64,000 nt of DNA from Roseovarius salincola (GCF_026891095.1 NZ_JAPTNL010000006.1:1-64000), one strand, 5' to 3'; counted from the stretch's first letter, positions 45,065 through 53,425 are shown. The notes: generated by a model not told the origin, from the letters alone. A program made the numbers and translations.

Positions 45065-45493
45065 ATGGGTCTTTGGAGCTTCATGAAGGATACCGGCAAG
45101 TCGCTTTTTGGCAGCGATGAGCCGAGCGCCGAAAAGGTGCAGAAGGAAATCGCCGATCTTGGACTCGATGCCGAAGGTCTCGACATCAGCGTCGAAGGCG
45201 ATGTGGTCAAGGTCTCGGGTCAGGCGGCCACGCAGGAGGCCAAGGAAAAGATCATCATGGCGGCGGGCAACCTTTCTGGTATCGCCGGGGTCGAGGACAA
45301 CGCCGGTGGTGATGACCCGCTGTTTCACGAGGTCCAGAGCGGCGATACGCTCTGGAAGATCGCCGAGAAGACGCTGGGCAATGGCGCGGCCTATGAGAAA
45401 ATTTTCGAGGCGAACCGCCCGATGCTGAGCCATCCCGACAAGATCTATCCGGGCCAGATGCTGCGCATCCCGCAAGAGGGCACGATGGCCTGA
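45065..45493 (+). CDS. BON/LysM-domain protein (Kbp/YgaU type)
   Basis: The 142-residue protein combines a BON-like domain (about 25-80, with LGLDAEGLDISVEGDVVKVS) and a C-terminal LysM domain (HEVQSGDTLWKIAEKTLGNG, YPGQMLRIP). This is the layout of E. coli Kbp (YgaU), a potassium-binding protein important under osmotic stress. No signal peptide is visible, which also fits Kbp. The ATG at 45065 follows GGGAGAGTAAG. It is followed by a terminator-like hairpin. Confidence 0.88.
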   Translation: MGLWSFMKDTGKSLFGSDEPSAEKVQKEIADLGLDAEGLDISVEGDVVKVSGQAATQEAKEKIIMAAGNLSGIAGVEDNAGGDDPLFHEVQSGDTLWKIAEKTLGNGAAYEKIFEANRPMLSHPDKIYPGQMLRIPQEGTMA

Positions 45494-45520
45494 TCCCATC
45501 GGCAGATCGCCTGCGCCAAG

Positions 45521-45550
45521 CGGCCTCGCCCCGATCGGGCGGGGCCGTTT
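45521..45550 (+). terminator. Terminator-like hairpin after the LysM gene
   Basis: CGGCCTCGCCC at 45521-45531 pairs with GGGCGGGGCCG at 45537-45547 (11 bp with one G-T pair, 5-base loop), followed by TTT. The T run is short, so efficiency is uncertain. Confidence 0.6.
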
Positions 45551-45630
45551 CATGTGGGCGTTTACAGGCGCTGCGCATGGCGTTAGCAGAGGCACGGTAT
45601 TTCAGGTCTCGAGACCAGGGGGATTGACCG

Positions 45631-46515
45631 ATGAAGATTGCCACCGCCGCCTATCCGCTTGATCCGCTCGAGGACTGGGCCGCCTTTGCCGAAAAGCTGC
45701 GCGCCTGGGTCGACGAGGCCGCGGGGCAGGGCGCGGAATTGCTGCTTTTTCCAGAATATGGCGCGATGGAACTTGCCATGCTGGACGGACCCGATGCCGC
45801 CGCCGATCTTGAGCGGTCGATCCAAGCGGTATCGCGCTGGCTGCCGCAGGTGGATGAGCTTCACAGCGATCTTGCCGCGAAACATGGCGTGCATATCTGC
45901 GCCGCTTCGGCGCCGGTCTTTGACGACAGTCTGGGGCAACGCCCGGTCAATCGCGCGCGGATTTTCACGCCCCAAGGCGGCTGTGGCGTGCAGGACAAGC
46001 AGATCATGACCCGATTCGAGCGCGAGGACTGGGATGTGGTGCCCGGCGGGCCGCTGACCGTTTTCGATACCGCTTTGGGGCGCGTCGCCATCCTGATCTG
46101 CTATGATTGCGAATTTCCATTGCTGGCGCGTGCCATGTCTGACGCCGAGCTGATCCTGGCGCCGTCCTGCACCGAGGCCCATGCCGGGTACTCACGCGTG
46201 CGCATCGGAGCTATGGCGAGGGCGCTGGAAAATCAATGCGTGACGGCGATGGCCTCGACGGTGGGGGCGGCCCACTGGTGCCCGCCGGTCGATGAAAACA
46301 CCGGAATGGGCGGTATTTTCGCACCGCCTGACACCGGCTTCCCGTCCAGTGGCATCATCGCCGAAGGGCGGCTCGACCACGCGGGCTGGACCTATGGCGA
46401 GGCCGATCTGCGCGCCGTGGCGCAGGTGCGCACGGATGGTGTGGTGCTCAACCGCACCCATTGGGACGAGCAGCCCGCGCGCATCGCGAAAGCCACAAAG
46501 CAGCGCCTGCGTTGA
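45631..46515 (+). CDS. Nitrilase-superfamily carbon-nitrogen hydrolase
   Basis: The 294-residue enzyme has the Glu-Lys-Cys triad: E42 in LLFPEYGAME, K123 in VQDKQIMTRFE and C157 in ILICYDCEFPLLAR. It hydrolyses an amide or nitrile in the cytoplasm. It is not closely similar to the other nitrilase-fold protein at 37700, so the two are separate family branches rather than a recent duplication. A GGGGGATTG ribosome site precedes the ATG. It lies upstream of infA but probably belongs to its own transcript. Confidence 0.92.
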   Translation: MKIATAAYPLDPLEDWAAFAEKLRAWVDEAAGQGAELLLFPEYGAMELAMLDGPDAAADLERSIQAVSRWLPQVDELHSDLAAKHGVHICAASAPVFDDSLGQRPVNRARIFTPQGGCGVQDKQIMTRFEREDWDVVPGGPLTVFDTALGRVAILICYDCEFPLLARAMSDAELILAPSCTEAHAGYSRVRIGAMARALENQCVTAMASTVGAAHWCPPVDENTGMGGIFAPPDTGFPSSGIIAEGRLDHAGWTYGEADLRAVAQVRTDGVVLNRTHWDEQPARIAKATKQRLR

Positions 46516-46523
46516 TTATCCGC

Positions 46524-46552
46524 TTGAAAAACACGCGGAATAGGCCCATTTA
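46524..46552 (+). promoter_or_regulatory. Candidate promoter of infA
   Basis: TTGAAA at 46524-46529 and CATTTA at 46547-46552 are separated by 17 bases, 46 bases upstream of the infA start. Found by eye. Confidence 0.35.
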
Positions 46553-46597
46553 AAGCGCGTTCCACATGCAGGTGGATCGCGCAATGAAGGAGAAACC

Positions 46598-46816
46598 ATG
46601 GCCAAGGAAGATACGCTCGAATTTCCCGGTGTCGTGAAGGAACTCCTGCCTAACGCGACGTTTCGGGTCGAGCTTGAAAACGGCCATGAAATCATCGCGC
46701 ACACGGCAGGCAAGATGCGCAAGAACCGCATCCGTGTTCTTGCAGGCGACAAGGTGCAGGTCGAAATGACCCCCTATGATCTGACCAAGGGTCGGATCAA
46801 CTACCGCTTCAAGTAA
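46598..46816 (+). CDS. infA: Translation initiation factor IF-1
   Basis: The 72-residue protein ([20 protein letters not shown]...) is a single S1-type OB fold with the IF-1 sequence [20 protein letters not shown] and [16 protein letters not shown]. It occupies the A site of the 30S subunit during initiation. AAGGAGAAA precedes the ATG. It heads the infA-maf-RNase E/G-yacG block, an arrangement common in alphaproteobacteria. Confidence 0.98.
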   Translation: MAKEDTLEFPGVVKELLPNATFRVELENGHEIIAHTAGKMRKNRIRVLAGDKVQVEMTPYDLTKGRINYRFK

Positions 46817-46874
46817 GCGCCATGTCCGGATGCCTCGTCAGAACGGCCGGTTCCGCGGCCGGATGCGGGCGCAT

Positions 46875-47462
46875 ATGAGCGGGCCGCGCCTGATCCTCGG
46901 TTCGGGCAGCCCGCGCCGGCGCGAACTTCTGGCGCAGATCGGCGTTGCGGCGGACGATATCCGCCCGCCCGAGATCGATGAAACACCCCGCAAGACCGAA
47001 TTGCCGCGCCCCTACTGCGCCCGCATGGCACGCGAAAAGGCTCTGGCGGTGCAGGCCGGGGCGGATGATGTGGTTCTGTCGGCGGATACGACCGTGTCGA
47101 TGGGGCGCCGCATCCTTGGCAAACCGGCAGATGCGGGCGAGGCCGCGCAGTTCCTGCTGGCGATGTCAGGACGCCGTCACAAGGTGATCACCGCCGTTGC
47201 CGTGCGCCGGGGGACTCGGATATGGGAGCGTGACGTGGTCACCACAGTCAAGATGAAACGCCTCTCCGACGAAGAGCTGAACGCCTATCTCGCCACCGGC
47301 GACTGGCAGGGAAAGGCGGGCGGCTATGGCATCCAGGGGCCTGCCGGCACCTTGATCCCGTGGATCCAAGGGTCGTTCACCGCCGTCGTGGGCCTGCCCC
47401 TCTGTGAGGCAGCGGGGCTCTTGCAGGCGGCTGGCTATCCGGTTTACCGGGGGTGGGCATGA
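46875..47462 (+). CDS. maf: Maf-family nucleotide pyrophosphatase
   Basis: The 195-residue protein begins [20 protein letters not shown], the Maf signature, and has [34 protein letters not shown] and [20 protein letters not shown]. Maf proteins hydrolyse non-standard or canonical nucleoside triphosphates to monophosphates, guarding nucleotide pools and influencing division. The ATG at 46875 is taken; one at 46863 is also possible. Its stop overlaps the RNase E/G start as ATGA. Confidence 0.93.
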   Translation: MSGPRLILGSGSPRRRELLAQIGVAADDIRPPEIDETPRKTELPRPYCARMAREKALAVQAGADDVVLSADTTVSMGRRILGKPADAGEAAQFLLAMSGRRHKVITAVAVRRGTRIWERDVVTTVKMKRLSDEELNAYLATGDWQGKAGGYGIQGPAGTLIPWIQGSFTAVVGLPLCEAAGLLQAAGYPVYRGWA

Positions 47463-48484
47463 AGGGTCGGCTGATAGCGCTTGACCACTTTGAGGGGGCC
47501 GAAGCGGCCGCGCTGATGGTTGACGGGCGGCTGGAGGATCTGTTCATCGACAGCGACGCACCGCGCCCCGGTGCCATCTACCGCGCCATCGCCGAGCGCC
47601 CGGTCAAGGGGCAGGGCGGCATGTTCCTGCGCACGCCTGACGGCCCGGCCTTTCTGCGCCAGGTCAAGTGGCTCAGCCCGGGTCAGCCGATCCTCGTGCA
47701 GGTGACTGGCCATCCCGAGCCGGGCAAGGCGTTGCCGGTGACGGCCAAGATCCTGTTCAAGAGCCGCTATGCCATCGTCACTCCGGGAGCGCGCGGACTC
47801 AATGTCTCGCGCAGTATCCGCGACGATGAGCGCCGCGACGCGCTGCTGACCATCGCCCATGCCGAGATGGGCGGCAGCGACATGGGGCTGATCCTGCGCT
47901 CCTCCTGCGCCGCGGGCGATGATGCCGAGATAGCCGAGGACATCCGCGCCATGCACGACATGGCCGTGGCGGTGACGGGCGACGCGCCGGGCAAGGATGC
48001 CGAGAAGCTGACCGAAGGCGACGGCCCGCATGTGCTGGCCTGGCGCGAATGGGTCGGGGAAGCGGCGCTGGAAACGGCACCGGGCTGCTTTGGCGATCAC
48101 GGCGTTCTTGACCAGATCGACGCGTTGCGCAGTCCCGATGTGGCGCTGCCGGGCGGCGCCTCCATGGCGGTCGAGCCGACCCGCGCGCTGATGGCGGTGG
48201 ATGTGAACACCGGGGGCGATACCTCGCCCGCAGCGGGGCTCAAGGCGAATATCGCCGCCGCGAGGGACCTGCCGCGCCAGCTGCGCCTGCGCGGGCTTGG
48301 CGGGCAGATCGTGATCGATCTCGCCCCGATGAGCAAGAAGGATCGCCCCCAGTTCGAGACGACGCTGCGCGCCGCCTTCAAGACTGATATCGTCGAAACC
48401 GCGCTGGTCGGCTGGACGCCGCTCGGCCATTTCGAACTGCAACGCAAACGCGACCGGATCGCATTGAAAGAGATGCTGCCATGA
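47459..48484 (+). CDS. Ribonuclease E/G family protein, short form
   Basis: The 341-residue protein contains the catalytic region of RNase E/G, with the metal-binding aspartates D248 in MAVDVNTGG and D287 in [13 protein letters not shown]. coli RNase G is about 490 residues; here the zinc-link cysteines (CPxC) and small domain at the C-terminus are missing, and the N-terminal S1 region is reduced. It may still cleave single-stranded RNA, but tetramer formation by the zinc link is not expected. The gene overlaps maf and yacG by ATGA at both ends. Confidence 0.85.
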   Translation: MKGRLIALDHFEGAEAAALMVDGRLEDLFIDSDAPRPGAIYRAIAERPVKGQGGMFLRTPDGPAFLRQVKWLSPGQPILVQVTGHPEPGKALPVTAKILFKSRYAIVTPGARGLNVSRSIRDDERRDALLTIAHAEMGGSDMGLILRSSCAAGDDAEIAEDIRAMHDMAVAVTGDAPGKDAEKLTEGDGPHVLAWREWVGEAALETAPGCFGDHGVLDQIDALRSPDVALPGGASMAVEPTRALMAVDVNTGGDTSPAAGLKANIAAARDLPRQLRLRGLGGQIVIDLAPMSKKDRPQFETTLRAAFKTDIVETALVGWTPLGHFELQRKRDRIALKEMLP

Positions 48485-48663
48485 GCTGCCCGATCTGCGG
48501 CAAATCCACCGACCAACGCTTTCGTCCGTTCTGTTCCAAGCGCTGCGCCGATGTGGATCTCGGCAAATGGCTCGACGGAGATTACGCGCTGCCCTCGAAC
48601 GATCCGGAGGATATCGAAACTGCGCTGGAAGAAGCCGAGCGGGAACGCGCCAAACCCCATTGA
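48481..48663 (+). CDS. yacG: Zinc-ribbon DNA gyrase inhibitor YacG
   Basis: The 60-residue protein begins [20 protein letters not shown] with the zinc ligands CPIC and CSKRC, then DLGKWLDGDYALPS, the YacG signature. It is known to bind GyrB and inhibit gyrase in E. coli. Its ATG overlaps the stop of the RNase E/G gene. It is the last gene of the infA block; the tRNA-Phe gene follows 79 bases later. Confidence 0.95.
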   Translation: MSCPICGKSTDQRFRPFCSKRCADVDLGKWLDGDYALPSNDPEDIETALEEAERERAKPH

Positions 48664-48682
48664 AAAATTTGCGCGATCCCTC

Positions 48683-48711
48683 TGGACAGCCTGCGTGCGC
48701 TCGCCTAAGAC
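48683..48711 (+). promoter_or_regulatory. Candidate promoter of tRNA-Phe
   Basis: TGGACA at 48683-48688 and TAAGAC at 48706-48711 with a 17-base spacer, 31 bases upstream of the mature tRNA 5' end. Moderate match, found by eye. Confidence 0.35.
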
Positions 48712-48742
48712 ACCCGCACCCGAACGCAACCGCGTTCCCCGT

Positions 48743-48817
48743 GCCCGGGTAGCTCAGGGGTAGAGCAGTGGATTGAAAATCCTCGTGTCGGTGGTTCGAT
48801 TCCGCCCCCGGGCACCA
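48743..48817 (+). tRNA. tRNA-Phe (anticodon GAA)
   Basis: A 75-base cloverleaf with acceptor GCCCGGG/CCCGGGC, D-arm GCTC/GAGC, anticodon loop TTGAAAA (GAA), T-loop GTTCGATTC and encoded CCA. The anticodon stem GTGGA/TCCTC has a T-T mismatch at positions 28-42. The 3' end of this gene is a plausible integration site for the tyrosine integrase encoded about 2-3 kb downstream. Confidence 0.96.
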
Positions 48818-48864
48818 AAGCACCTCCAAGTGTTAATGATATCAATTGGTTACGGGGAGAAATC

Positions 48865-48905
48865 GTCCCACCGTTTTCGCGCCTGGGCAAAAGTGGGACT
48901 TTTTT
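48865..48905 (+). terminator. Rho-independent terminator after tRNA-Phe
   Basis: GTCCCAC at 48865-48871 pairs with GTGGGAC at 48893-48899; the inner TTTT/AAAA extends the stem across a bulge, and six T follow. Confidence 0.8.
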
Positions 48906-48989
48906 GTTCGTGAGACGTTCGCGTTCCGGCGCGTGAAATCGCGCCCCCGGCGGCAGTTGGGGAGTCGTGGATTTCTGAGGTGTGCAGGC

Positions 48990-49646
48990 CTAGAGAAACT
49001 CGGCTGACCCGACGGCCCAACCCAGGTCGAGCGGTTTGCCGGAAGGCAGGATGTGCCGCAGCGGAGTTCCGCGCGTGGCTTCGAGCCCGAGCAGGCTGGT
49101 GAAGGCTGCGAAATCCTCGAACCACCGGTGCTCTTGGGAAAAGGACTGCACGATCATCGTGGCGCGGTCCGTCTTGAAACGTGCGGCCTCGAGCGCGGCG
49201 GCGGCGGTGCGGTGGAGCAACTGGTAGCGAACGTGGTCGATCGATCCTTCCGGCAAGCCGAGCAGGTGACGGATGAAGGTCATCCGCTCGGTCTTGCCCG
49301 CGCTGGCGCCGACCATCCATTCCCCGACCGTCGGCCCGAAAGGCTCGTTGACCTTGGCCTCGACCGCGAGGGCGATTGTCTCATCTCCGGCCCGGGCGAG
49401 GGCAAAAACATCGCACTGGCTTTCCCGTCGTCCGCCGGGAAGGGCGACCTTGTGCTCGGGGATGGCGAAGAGAAGCTCCGCCCCGTGACCAAGTAGTGCG
49501 GCGATCTCTGGTGGAAGGCCTTCGGCGGCTTCCCACGACAGGGCCGCGGCCATGGCGGAATAACCGCGTTTCCACTGCTTCTGCGGATCGGCGAGGAACT
49601 GCTGCCAATCGTCGGGGCCGCTGCTGGGTGTGAGGATCTTGCTCAT
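48990..49646 (-). CDS. Unknown protein with PD-(D/E)XK-nuclease-like motif
   Basis: The 218-residue protein (MSKILTPSSGPDDWQQFLAD...) carries D79 in SQCDVFALA and E96-A-K98 in IALAVEAKVNEPFG. Their spacing and beta-strand setting match the PD-(D/E)XK nuclease core. The rest, including GEWMVGASAGKTERMTFIRH and FSQEHRWFEDFAAF, does not match a family I can name with confidence. It stands next to a toxin-antitoxin pair and an integrase in what looks like a genomic island, consistent with a defence or DNA-processing role, but no activity is established. It begins with a clear ATG at 49644-49646. Confidence 0.6.
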   Translation of the reverse strand: MSKILTPSSGPDDWQQFLADPQKQWKRGYSAMAAALSWEAAEGLPPEIAALLGHGAELLFAIPEHKVALPGGRRESQCDVFALARAGDETIALAVEAKVNEPFGPTVGEWMVGASAGKTERMTFIRHLLGLPEGSIDHVRYQLLHRTAAAALEAARFKTDRATMIVQSFSQEHRWFEDFAAFTSLLGLEATRGTPLRHILPSGKPLDLGWAVGSAEFL

Positions 49647-49656
49647 TAAGAACGGT

Positions 49657-50043
49657 CTACGGGATCACCGTTGCTCGGCTTTGGTCTTGCCGACCTGCGC
49701 GACGCCCTTGCCGCGGTTCCTCCGTCTCTCCCAACCCTTCGAGCGCAACCGGTGCAGTACCCGGGAATTCGACCATCAGCTTGAGCTCCCCGCCCATCGC
49801 GCGGACGTAGCTCGTCAGCGTCGAGAGCAGTAGGTCGCTCTGGCGTTCGTATTTCGCAACAGTGGCCTGCTGCACGCCGAGGGTTTCAGCCAGCTGAACC
49901 TGGGTCAGATTCTTGGCCTTCCGCAGCTCCTGCAGCGTCAGGTACTCGGCATGCAGCCGATCCGCCTCGGCCTCGATCGCCGCGCGGCGGGCGGGGTCTA
50001 GGGTCGCCAGCTTCTCCTTCAGGCTTCGGGTCATCGGCTTCAT
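49657..50043 (-). CDS. higA: XRE-family antitoxin (HigA type)
   Basis: The 128-residue protein has a helix-turn-helix of the XRE class (LTQVQLAETLGVQQATVAKY) in its middle and a basic C-terminal tail. It would bind and neutralise the co-encoded toxin and repress the operon. It overlaps the toxin gene by ATGA and comes second, the toxin-first order typical of higBA. A second in-frame ATG at 50034 is possible. The long N-terminal helix (about 5-35) may be the toxin-binding element. Confidence 0.82.
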   Translation of the reverse strand: MKPMTRSLKEKLATLDPARRAAIEAEADRLHAEYLTLQELRKAKNLTQVQLAETLGVQQATVAKYERQSDLLLSTLTSYVRAMGGELKLMVEFPGTAPVALEGLGETEEPRQGRRAGRQDQSRATVIP

Positions 50044-50393
50044 CCTTTTCGTTTCTCAAGGTGGCGGTCGAACCTGTCGTCCGCCCGGGCGATCAGCGAC
50101 TTGTAGAACCGCTTCTCGCTGCCACCCGACTTGTCCCCGCCGACAAGCAGGATCGCCTGCCGATCGGGGTCGAATGCGAAGGCGATGCGCCAGACGCCAT
50201 CGGCGGCGTTGCAGCGCAGTTCCTTCATGTTGGCATGCTTCGACCCGGTCAGGGTGTCCGCATGGGGTCGCCCGAGCATGGGTCCTTCCCTCTCGAGCAA
50301 CAGCGCCCGGGCGAGGATCGCGTCCTGCACCTCTTGTGGCAGGACATCGAATTCCGGTTCGAATTCCTCGGCAAAGGATACGGTCCACGACAT
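50040..50393 (-). CDS. higB: RelE/HigB-type toxin
   Basis: The 117-residue protein shows the pattern of Gp49/HigB-like RelE-fold toxins: FAEEFEPEFDVLPQEVQDAI, LGRPHADTLTGSKHANMKEL, GVWRIAFAFDPDRQAILLVG and DKSGGSEKRFYKSLI. These ribosome-dependent nucleases cut mRNA in the A site. It is first in a two-gene operon with the XRE antitoxin and is preceded by a strong promoter with an overlapping palindrome. The partner order and overlap support a functional type II system. Confidence 0.85.
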   Translation of the reverse strand: MSWTVSFAEEFEPEFDVLPQEVQDAILARALLLEREGPMLGRPHADTLTGSKHANMKELRCNAADGVWRIAFAFDPDRQAILLVGGDKSGGSEKRFYKSLIARADDRFDRHLEKRKG

Positions 50394-50413
50394 CGGGAAA
50401 ATACTACCTTGAA

Positions 50414-50444
50414 GCTATATAGCCTTGAAGAACTAATTTTGCAA
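50414..50444 (-). promoter_or_regulatory. Promoter and operator of the toxin-antitoxin operon
   Basis: On the minus strand TTGCAA (50439-50444) and TATATA (50416-50421) are separated by exactly 17 bases, 23 bases upstream of the toxin start. The -10 element lies inside the perfect palindrome GCTATATAGC (50414-50423), and CCTTGAAG occurs twice (50407-50414 and 50423-50430), an arrangement suited to autorepression by the antitoxin. Confidence 0.65.
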
Positions 50445-50493
50445 GCACGGGCTGCGGGACGGTAGCGTTGCGTCCGCAGGAACGGGGCGAGGA

Positions 50494-50658
50494 TCAGTCT
50501 GCCTCTTTGAGCAGTCCCTGTGCCTTTTCCGCTGCGAGAGCGAAGCCGCGAAACCGTGTGCCGGGGGCATCCGTTGCTCGCTGGAACTTGGCAAACGCTT
50601 CGGGCGAGAGCGTTGAGGATTCGCCTTCGTCCAGCTTCGGTTTCTCGGTCTTGGTCAT
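50494..50658 (-). CDS. Small hypothetical protein
   Basis: The 54-residue product (MTKTEKPKLDEGESSTLSPE...) is charged and has no known motif. It is kept because a near-perfect ribosome site (AAGGAGGCAGGC) precedes the ATG at 50656-50658. The open frame extends further upstream, but those codons overlap the integrase end and look non-coding. It lies between the toxin operon and the integrase gene on the same strand. Confidence 0.5.
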   Translation of the reverse strand: MTKTEKPKLDEGESSTLSPEAFAKFQRATDAPGTRFRGFALAAEKAQGLLKEAD

Positions 50659-50716
50659 GCCTGCCTCCTTTTTGTTCGTCTTGATCGTTTCTGTCTTGGC
50701 GGGGGTACTTAGTGTA

Positions 50717-51829
50717 TCACGTTTTGCCACCCCGCGCTTCCCCTCTTTCCGGCCCGCCCCCATCCCGCGACAACAGCTTCATCCCGGACGCCGCCAGCAC
50801 CCTCTGGCGCGCGGCGCGGGTGTAGCGCGATGCTTCCTTCATGGTCGTCCAGCCGAAGATTGCCATCAATTGCCGCTCGGTCGCGCCGTTCTCGGCCGCC
50901 AGTGCCGCGCCCGCCTTGCGGAGCCCGTGGGCGGAGCAGTGCTTCAACCCGGCCTCGTCGCATTGCTTGCGGAACCAGTTGCCGAAACCGTTCGAGGTAA
51001 AGGGCTTGCCGAAGGCCGTGACGAGGAAGGCGAGGTTGCCGGTGGGCGTGGCGTCGAGCACGGCCTTCAACTCGGGCAGGACCGGGATGGAGAGGGTGAC
51101 GGGCTTGCGGTCGCGGTTCTTGGCCTGAGTCAGGGTGATCCAGCCCTCCTTGATGTGCTGCGACCCGAGCCGGACAATGTCCGACCGCCGCTGCCCGGTG
51201 TAGAGCATGAGCGCGAGCGCCAGCCTTGGCTTGCCGCCTATCGGGTGATGGTCCTCGAACTGCCGGACCTCCTCCATCGTCCAGGAATGGAACCCTTCGC
51301 CCTTGGCCTTGAGGTAGGGCACGTCGCGTGCCGGATTGCGCTGCGCCAGTTCGTACTCGACCGCGAAGGCATAGACCTGCCGCAGCGCCTTGACGAAGCC
51401 GTTTGCCGCCTCGGGCCGGTCGGCCATCTCGTCCCGCATGCGGCGGACGTGGCGGGGCTCCATCAGCGCGTAGGGTTTCGATCCGTGCTTCTCGCAGACC
51501 CGGTCGAGGATGCCGCGCCGAACATACTTGGTGCGGTCGCTCAGCCGCTGGTATTCGGCCGAGACATAGTATTGCTCGCAGAGCCATTTGAAGCTGCCCT
51601 TCGATCCGCGCCGCTCGAGCGGTCCGGTCGGCGCGCGCGGCGTCGCGCCCATCATCGCGGCGCGGTACTCGGCGAGGAAGTCCTCCGTCCCGGGCTGGCT
51701 CCGCAGACGCACCTTCAGGTGCCCGGGCCGCCGCAGGTAGACGCGGACGTTACCGTGCCGGTCGGTGTCTTCGATGACGTGTTTCAGGCGGATGCTGCCC
51801 GAGCCGTCTCTCATTCTGAATGTGGGCAT
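50717..51829 (-). CDS. Tyrosine-type site-specific integrase
   Basis: The 370-residue protein has a SAM-like N-terminal DNA-binding region (about 80-165) and a catalytic domain with R214 (YTGQRRSDI), H301-x-x-R304 (AHGLRKAG), W327 (IFGWTTM) in place of the second His, and the nucleophile Y336 (ASRYTRAA). This is the active-site set of phage-type integrases that insert elements at tRNA genes. It lies about 2 kb from the tRNA-Phe gene and is preceded by an AlpA-like excisionase gene 25 bases upstream. Its C-terminal 25 residues are Gly/Arg-rich. Confidence 0.93.
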   Translation of the reverse strand: MPTFRMRDGSGSIRLKHVIEDTDRHGNVRVYLRRPGHLKVRLRSQPGTEDFLAEYRAAMMGATPRAPTGPLERRGSKGSFKWLCEQYYVSAEYQRLSDRTKYVRRGILDRVCEKHGSKPYALMEPRHVRRMRDEMADRPEAANGFVKALRQVYAFAVEYELAQRNPARDVPYLKAKGEGFHSWTMEEVRQFEDHHPIGGKPRLALALMLYTGQRRSDIVRLGSQHIKEGWITLTQAKNRDRKPVTLSIPVLPELKAVLDATPTGNLAFLVTAFGKPFTSNGFGNWFRKQCDEAGLKHCSAHGLRKAGAALAAENGATERQLMAIFGWTTMKEASRYTRAARQRVLAASGMKLLSRDGGGPERGEARGGKT

Positions 51830-51854
51830 GTCACGCGCTGCCTTTCGTCAGCCG

Positions 51855-52094
51855 TCAGTCGTCCCAGGGATTGTGGTCGGAGTGATCCCCATCAGGGATC
51901 AGCTCGAACGCCCGGTCAAGTTTTTTCCTGTCCCAGACGGTGCGGGCATTGATCCGCTTGGGCGGCGGCATGCGCTGGTCGCGGACCAGGTGATCGAAGA
52001 GCGTGGGCGAGACCCCGATATAGGCCGCCGCCTCGGTCCGCGAGAGGCCTCGGGGCGCGAGCGTGGGCGGAAGGGTGACGGGGCGCTTGGGCAT
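51855..52094 (-). CDS. AlpA-like helix-turn-helix protein (excisionase candidate)
   Basis: The 79-residue protein (MPKRPVTLPPTLAPRGLSRT...) has the AlpA/excisionase helix-turn-helix GLSRTEAAAYIGVSPTLFDH and LVRDQRMPPPKRINARTVWD. It lies directly upstream of the integrase gene on the same strand, the normal place for a recombination directionality factor or integrase activator. The start at 52094 is chosen because homology-like sequence begins there; the frame extends far upstream without sense. Confidence 0.8.
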   Translation of the reverse strand: MPKRPVTLPPTLAPRGLSRTEAAAYIGVSPTLFDHLVRDQRMPPPKRINARTVWDRKKLDRAFELIPDGDHSDHNPWDD

Positions 52095-53425
52095 GGGGCG
52101 ATCGGTTGGGGTTTCGGGTGCTCCAAGGATGCCGGAAAGCGAAGAAGGAACGAAGCCGAGAACGGGCGGGGTAGGCCTGTGGCGGGGAATGACAGGTGGC
52201 TGTCGGGTGTGGCGAAGTGGGGCAATATGCCGGGTGTGCTGGCGTAGTCGCGTGTTCTCGTGGATTCGGTATGGTGCGGCGCGAAAATCGATTGAAAAAT
52301 AGTTTCTTGGTAAACTTGATGCTGCAATGCCTGCGTGATCGCGGCGGATAATCTCTTCAAACAACAGCAATTTGAGGTGGCCGTGCGGCACCTCTTTTAT
52401 CTCGCGCTCCCATTGTTGAGCGCGAGATGCCACCTGCCGATGCTCGGAGTTCCCGCCACTTCAACAGAGCAACCGCCAAGGGCACGGTTCCGTAGTGCGC
52501 ATGCCAGTGGCCTGAAAACACTGAGAAATTGCAGGAAGCCTGCACACGACCGATTTGCATGCACGCGAAAACGCCAGTCACGTCAGTGACTTGTGGCAGT
52601 CGTGGCAGGCGCTTTTATCTTGCCCTTTTCCCGTAGCGCTGCAGTCCGAGGGCTTCTACTTTGCCGTTTGCTCGCCATTGCATCCTGGGCTTGGATGTTG
52701 TGCGAAGCGGCCTGTTGGTTTGGCTGACGGCCAGAATGGAGCGTTCAAGGCACCGGAAGTGTTCCAAAGAAGGTGCCGCTGGGTGCAGCGTCTTTGCCAA
52801 AGGACTACCGCTCGGCTGCTTGTATTTTGCAGCCGAAGTAACGATTGAGGGCCTAGCCTCGAGCCGTTCGGCTGGCTTGCAGCCACGGATTGAAAGCCAA
52901 GCTTCGTCAAGAATGGGCCCCAAAGCTAGGGACTGAGCCTGGCTCCGGTGACCCTCAACCTGCAGCCCCGAGGTGGTCGCATATTCGCGCTCAGAGCCCG
53001 AAGTCTAAGCAAAGAAGATGGCTTTATTAATGTAATCGCCGTCGAGGTGCTCCTGCAAACGCAGCGGACAACTCACTACATCCGTTCACGCTTTGCCGGG
53101 CGCCTCCACGGCAGAGCCCGGACACAACTTCGACCAATGAGGTAAAGTCTCTAATTTCGTGGTGACGTCAGCTATCCTCACCGTTCTCTCGACTCGTTGG
53201 GCGGACACCGGACCTTCGCTGCCGGTAAGATGTTTTCATTCGGTTTTGATGGGAGCAGACGTTCAGTTGGCAGAAAGTCAGGTTATGTTCTGCCCCGCCA
53301 CGGGACCGTTGCGAGTCCAAGCGCAAAGTGTTCACCGCTTGGTGTTCGGCGGGATCCGCTATCATAACCTTGTAAAAAGGCCCTTAATCGCATATCCGTC
53401 GAACTGAACCAAAAGGAGATCTGAC
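52095..53425. other. Gene-poor 1.3-kb region of the island
   Basis: No frame here has convincing codon use, a ribosome site or a recognisable product. The composition is lower in GC than the core genome. Visible structures are an 11-bp perfect inverted repeat (ATCTCGCGCTC at 52399-52409 with its complement at 52418-52428) and a 6-bp hairpin AGTCAC-GTCA-GTGACT at 52576-52591. It looks like decayed coding DNA or non-coding sequence between the integration module and the HPF gene. Confidence 0.4.

Noticed and set aside
48743..52100. A direct repeat of the tRNA-Phe 3' end as the right attachment site close to the integrase.
   Set aside because: No second copy of the T-arm/acceptor sequence was found within the window.
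52335..53400. Several short open frames (60-100 codons) in the gene-poor part of the island.
   Set aside because: They overlap each other on both strands, lack ribosome sites and show no recognisable domains.
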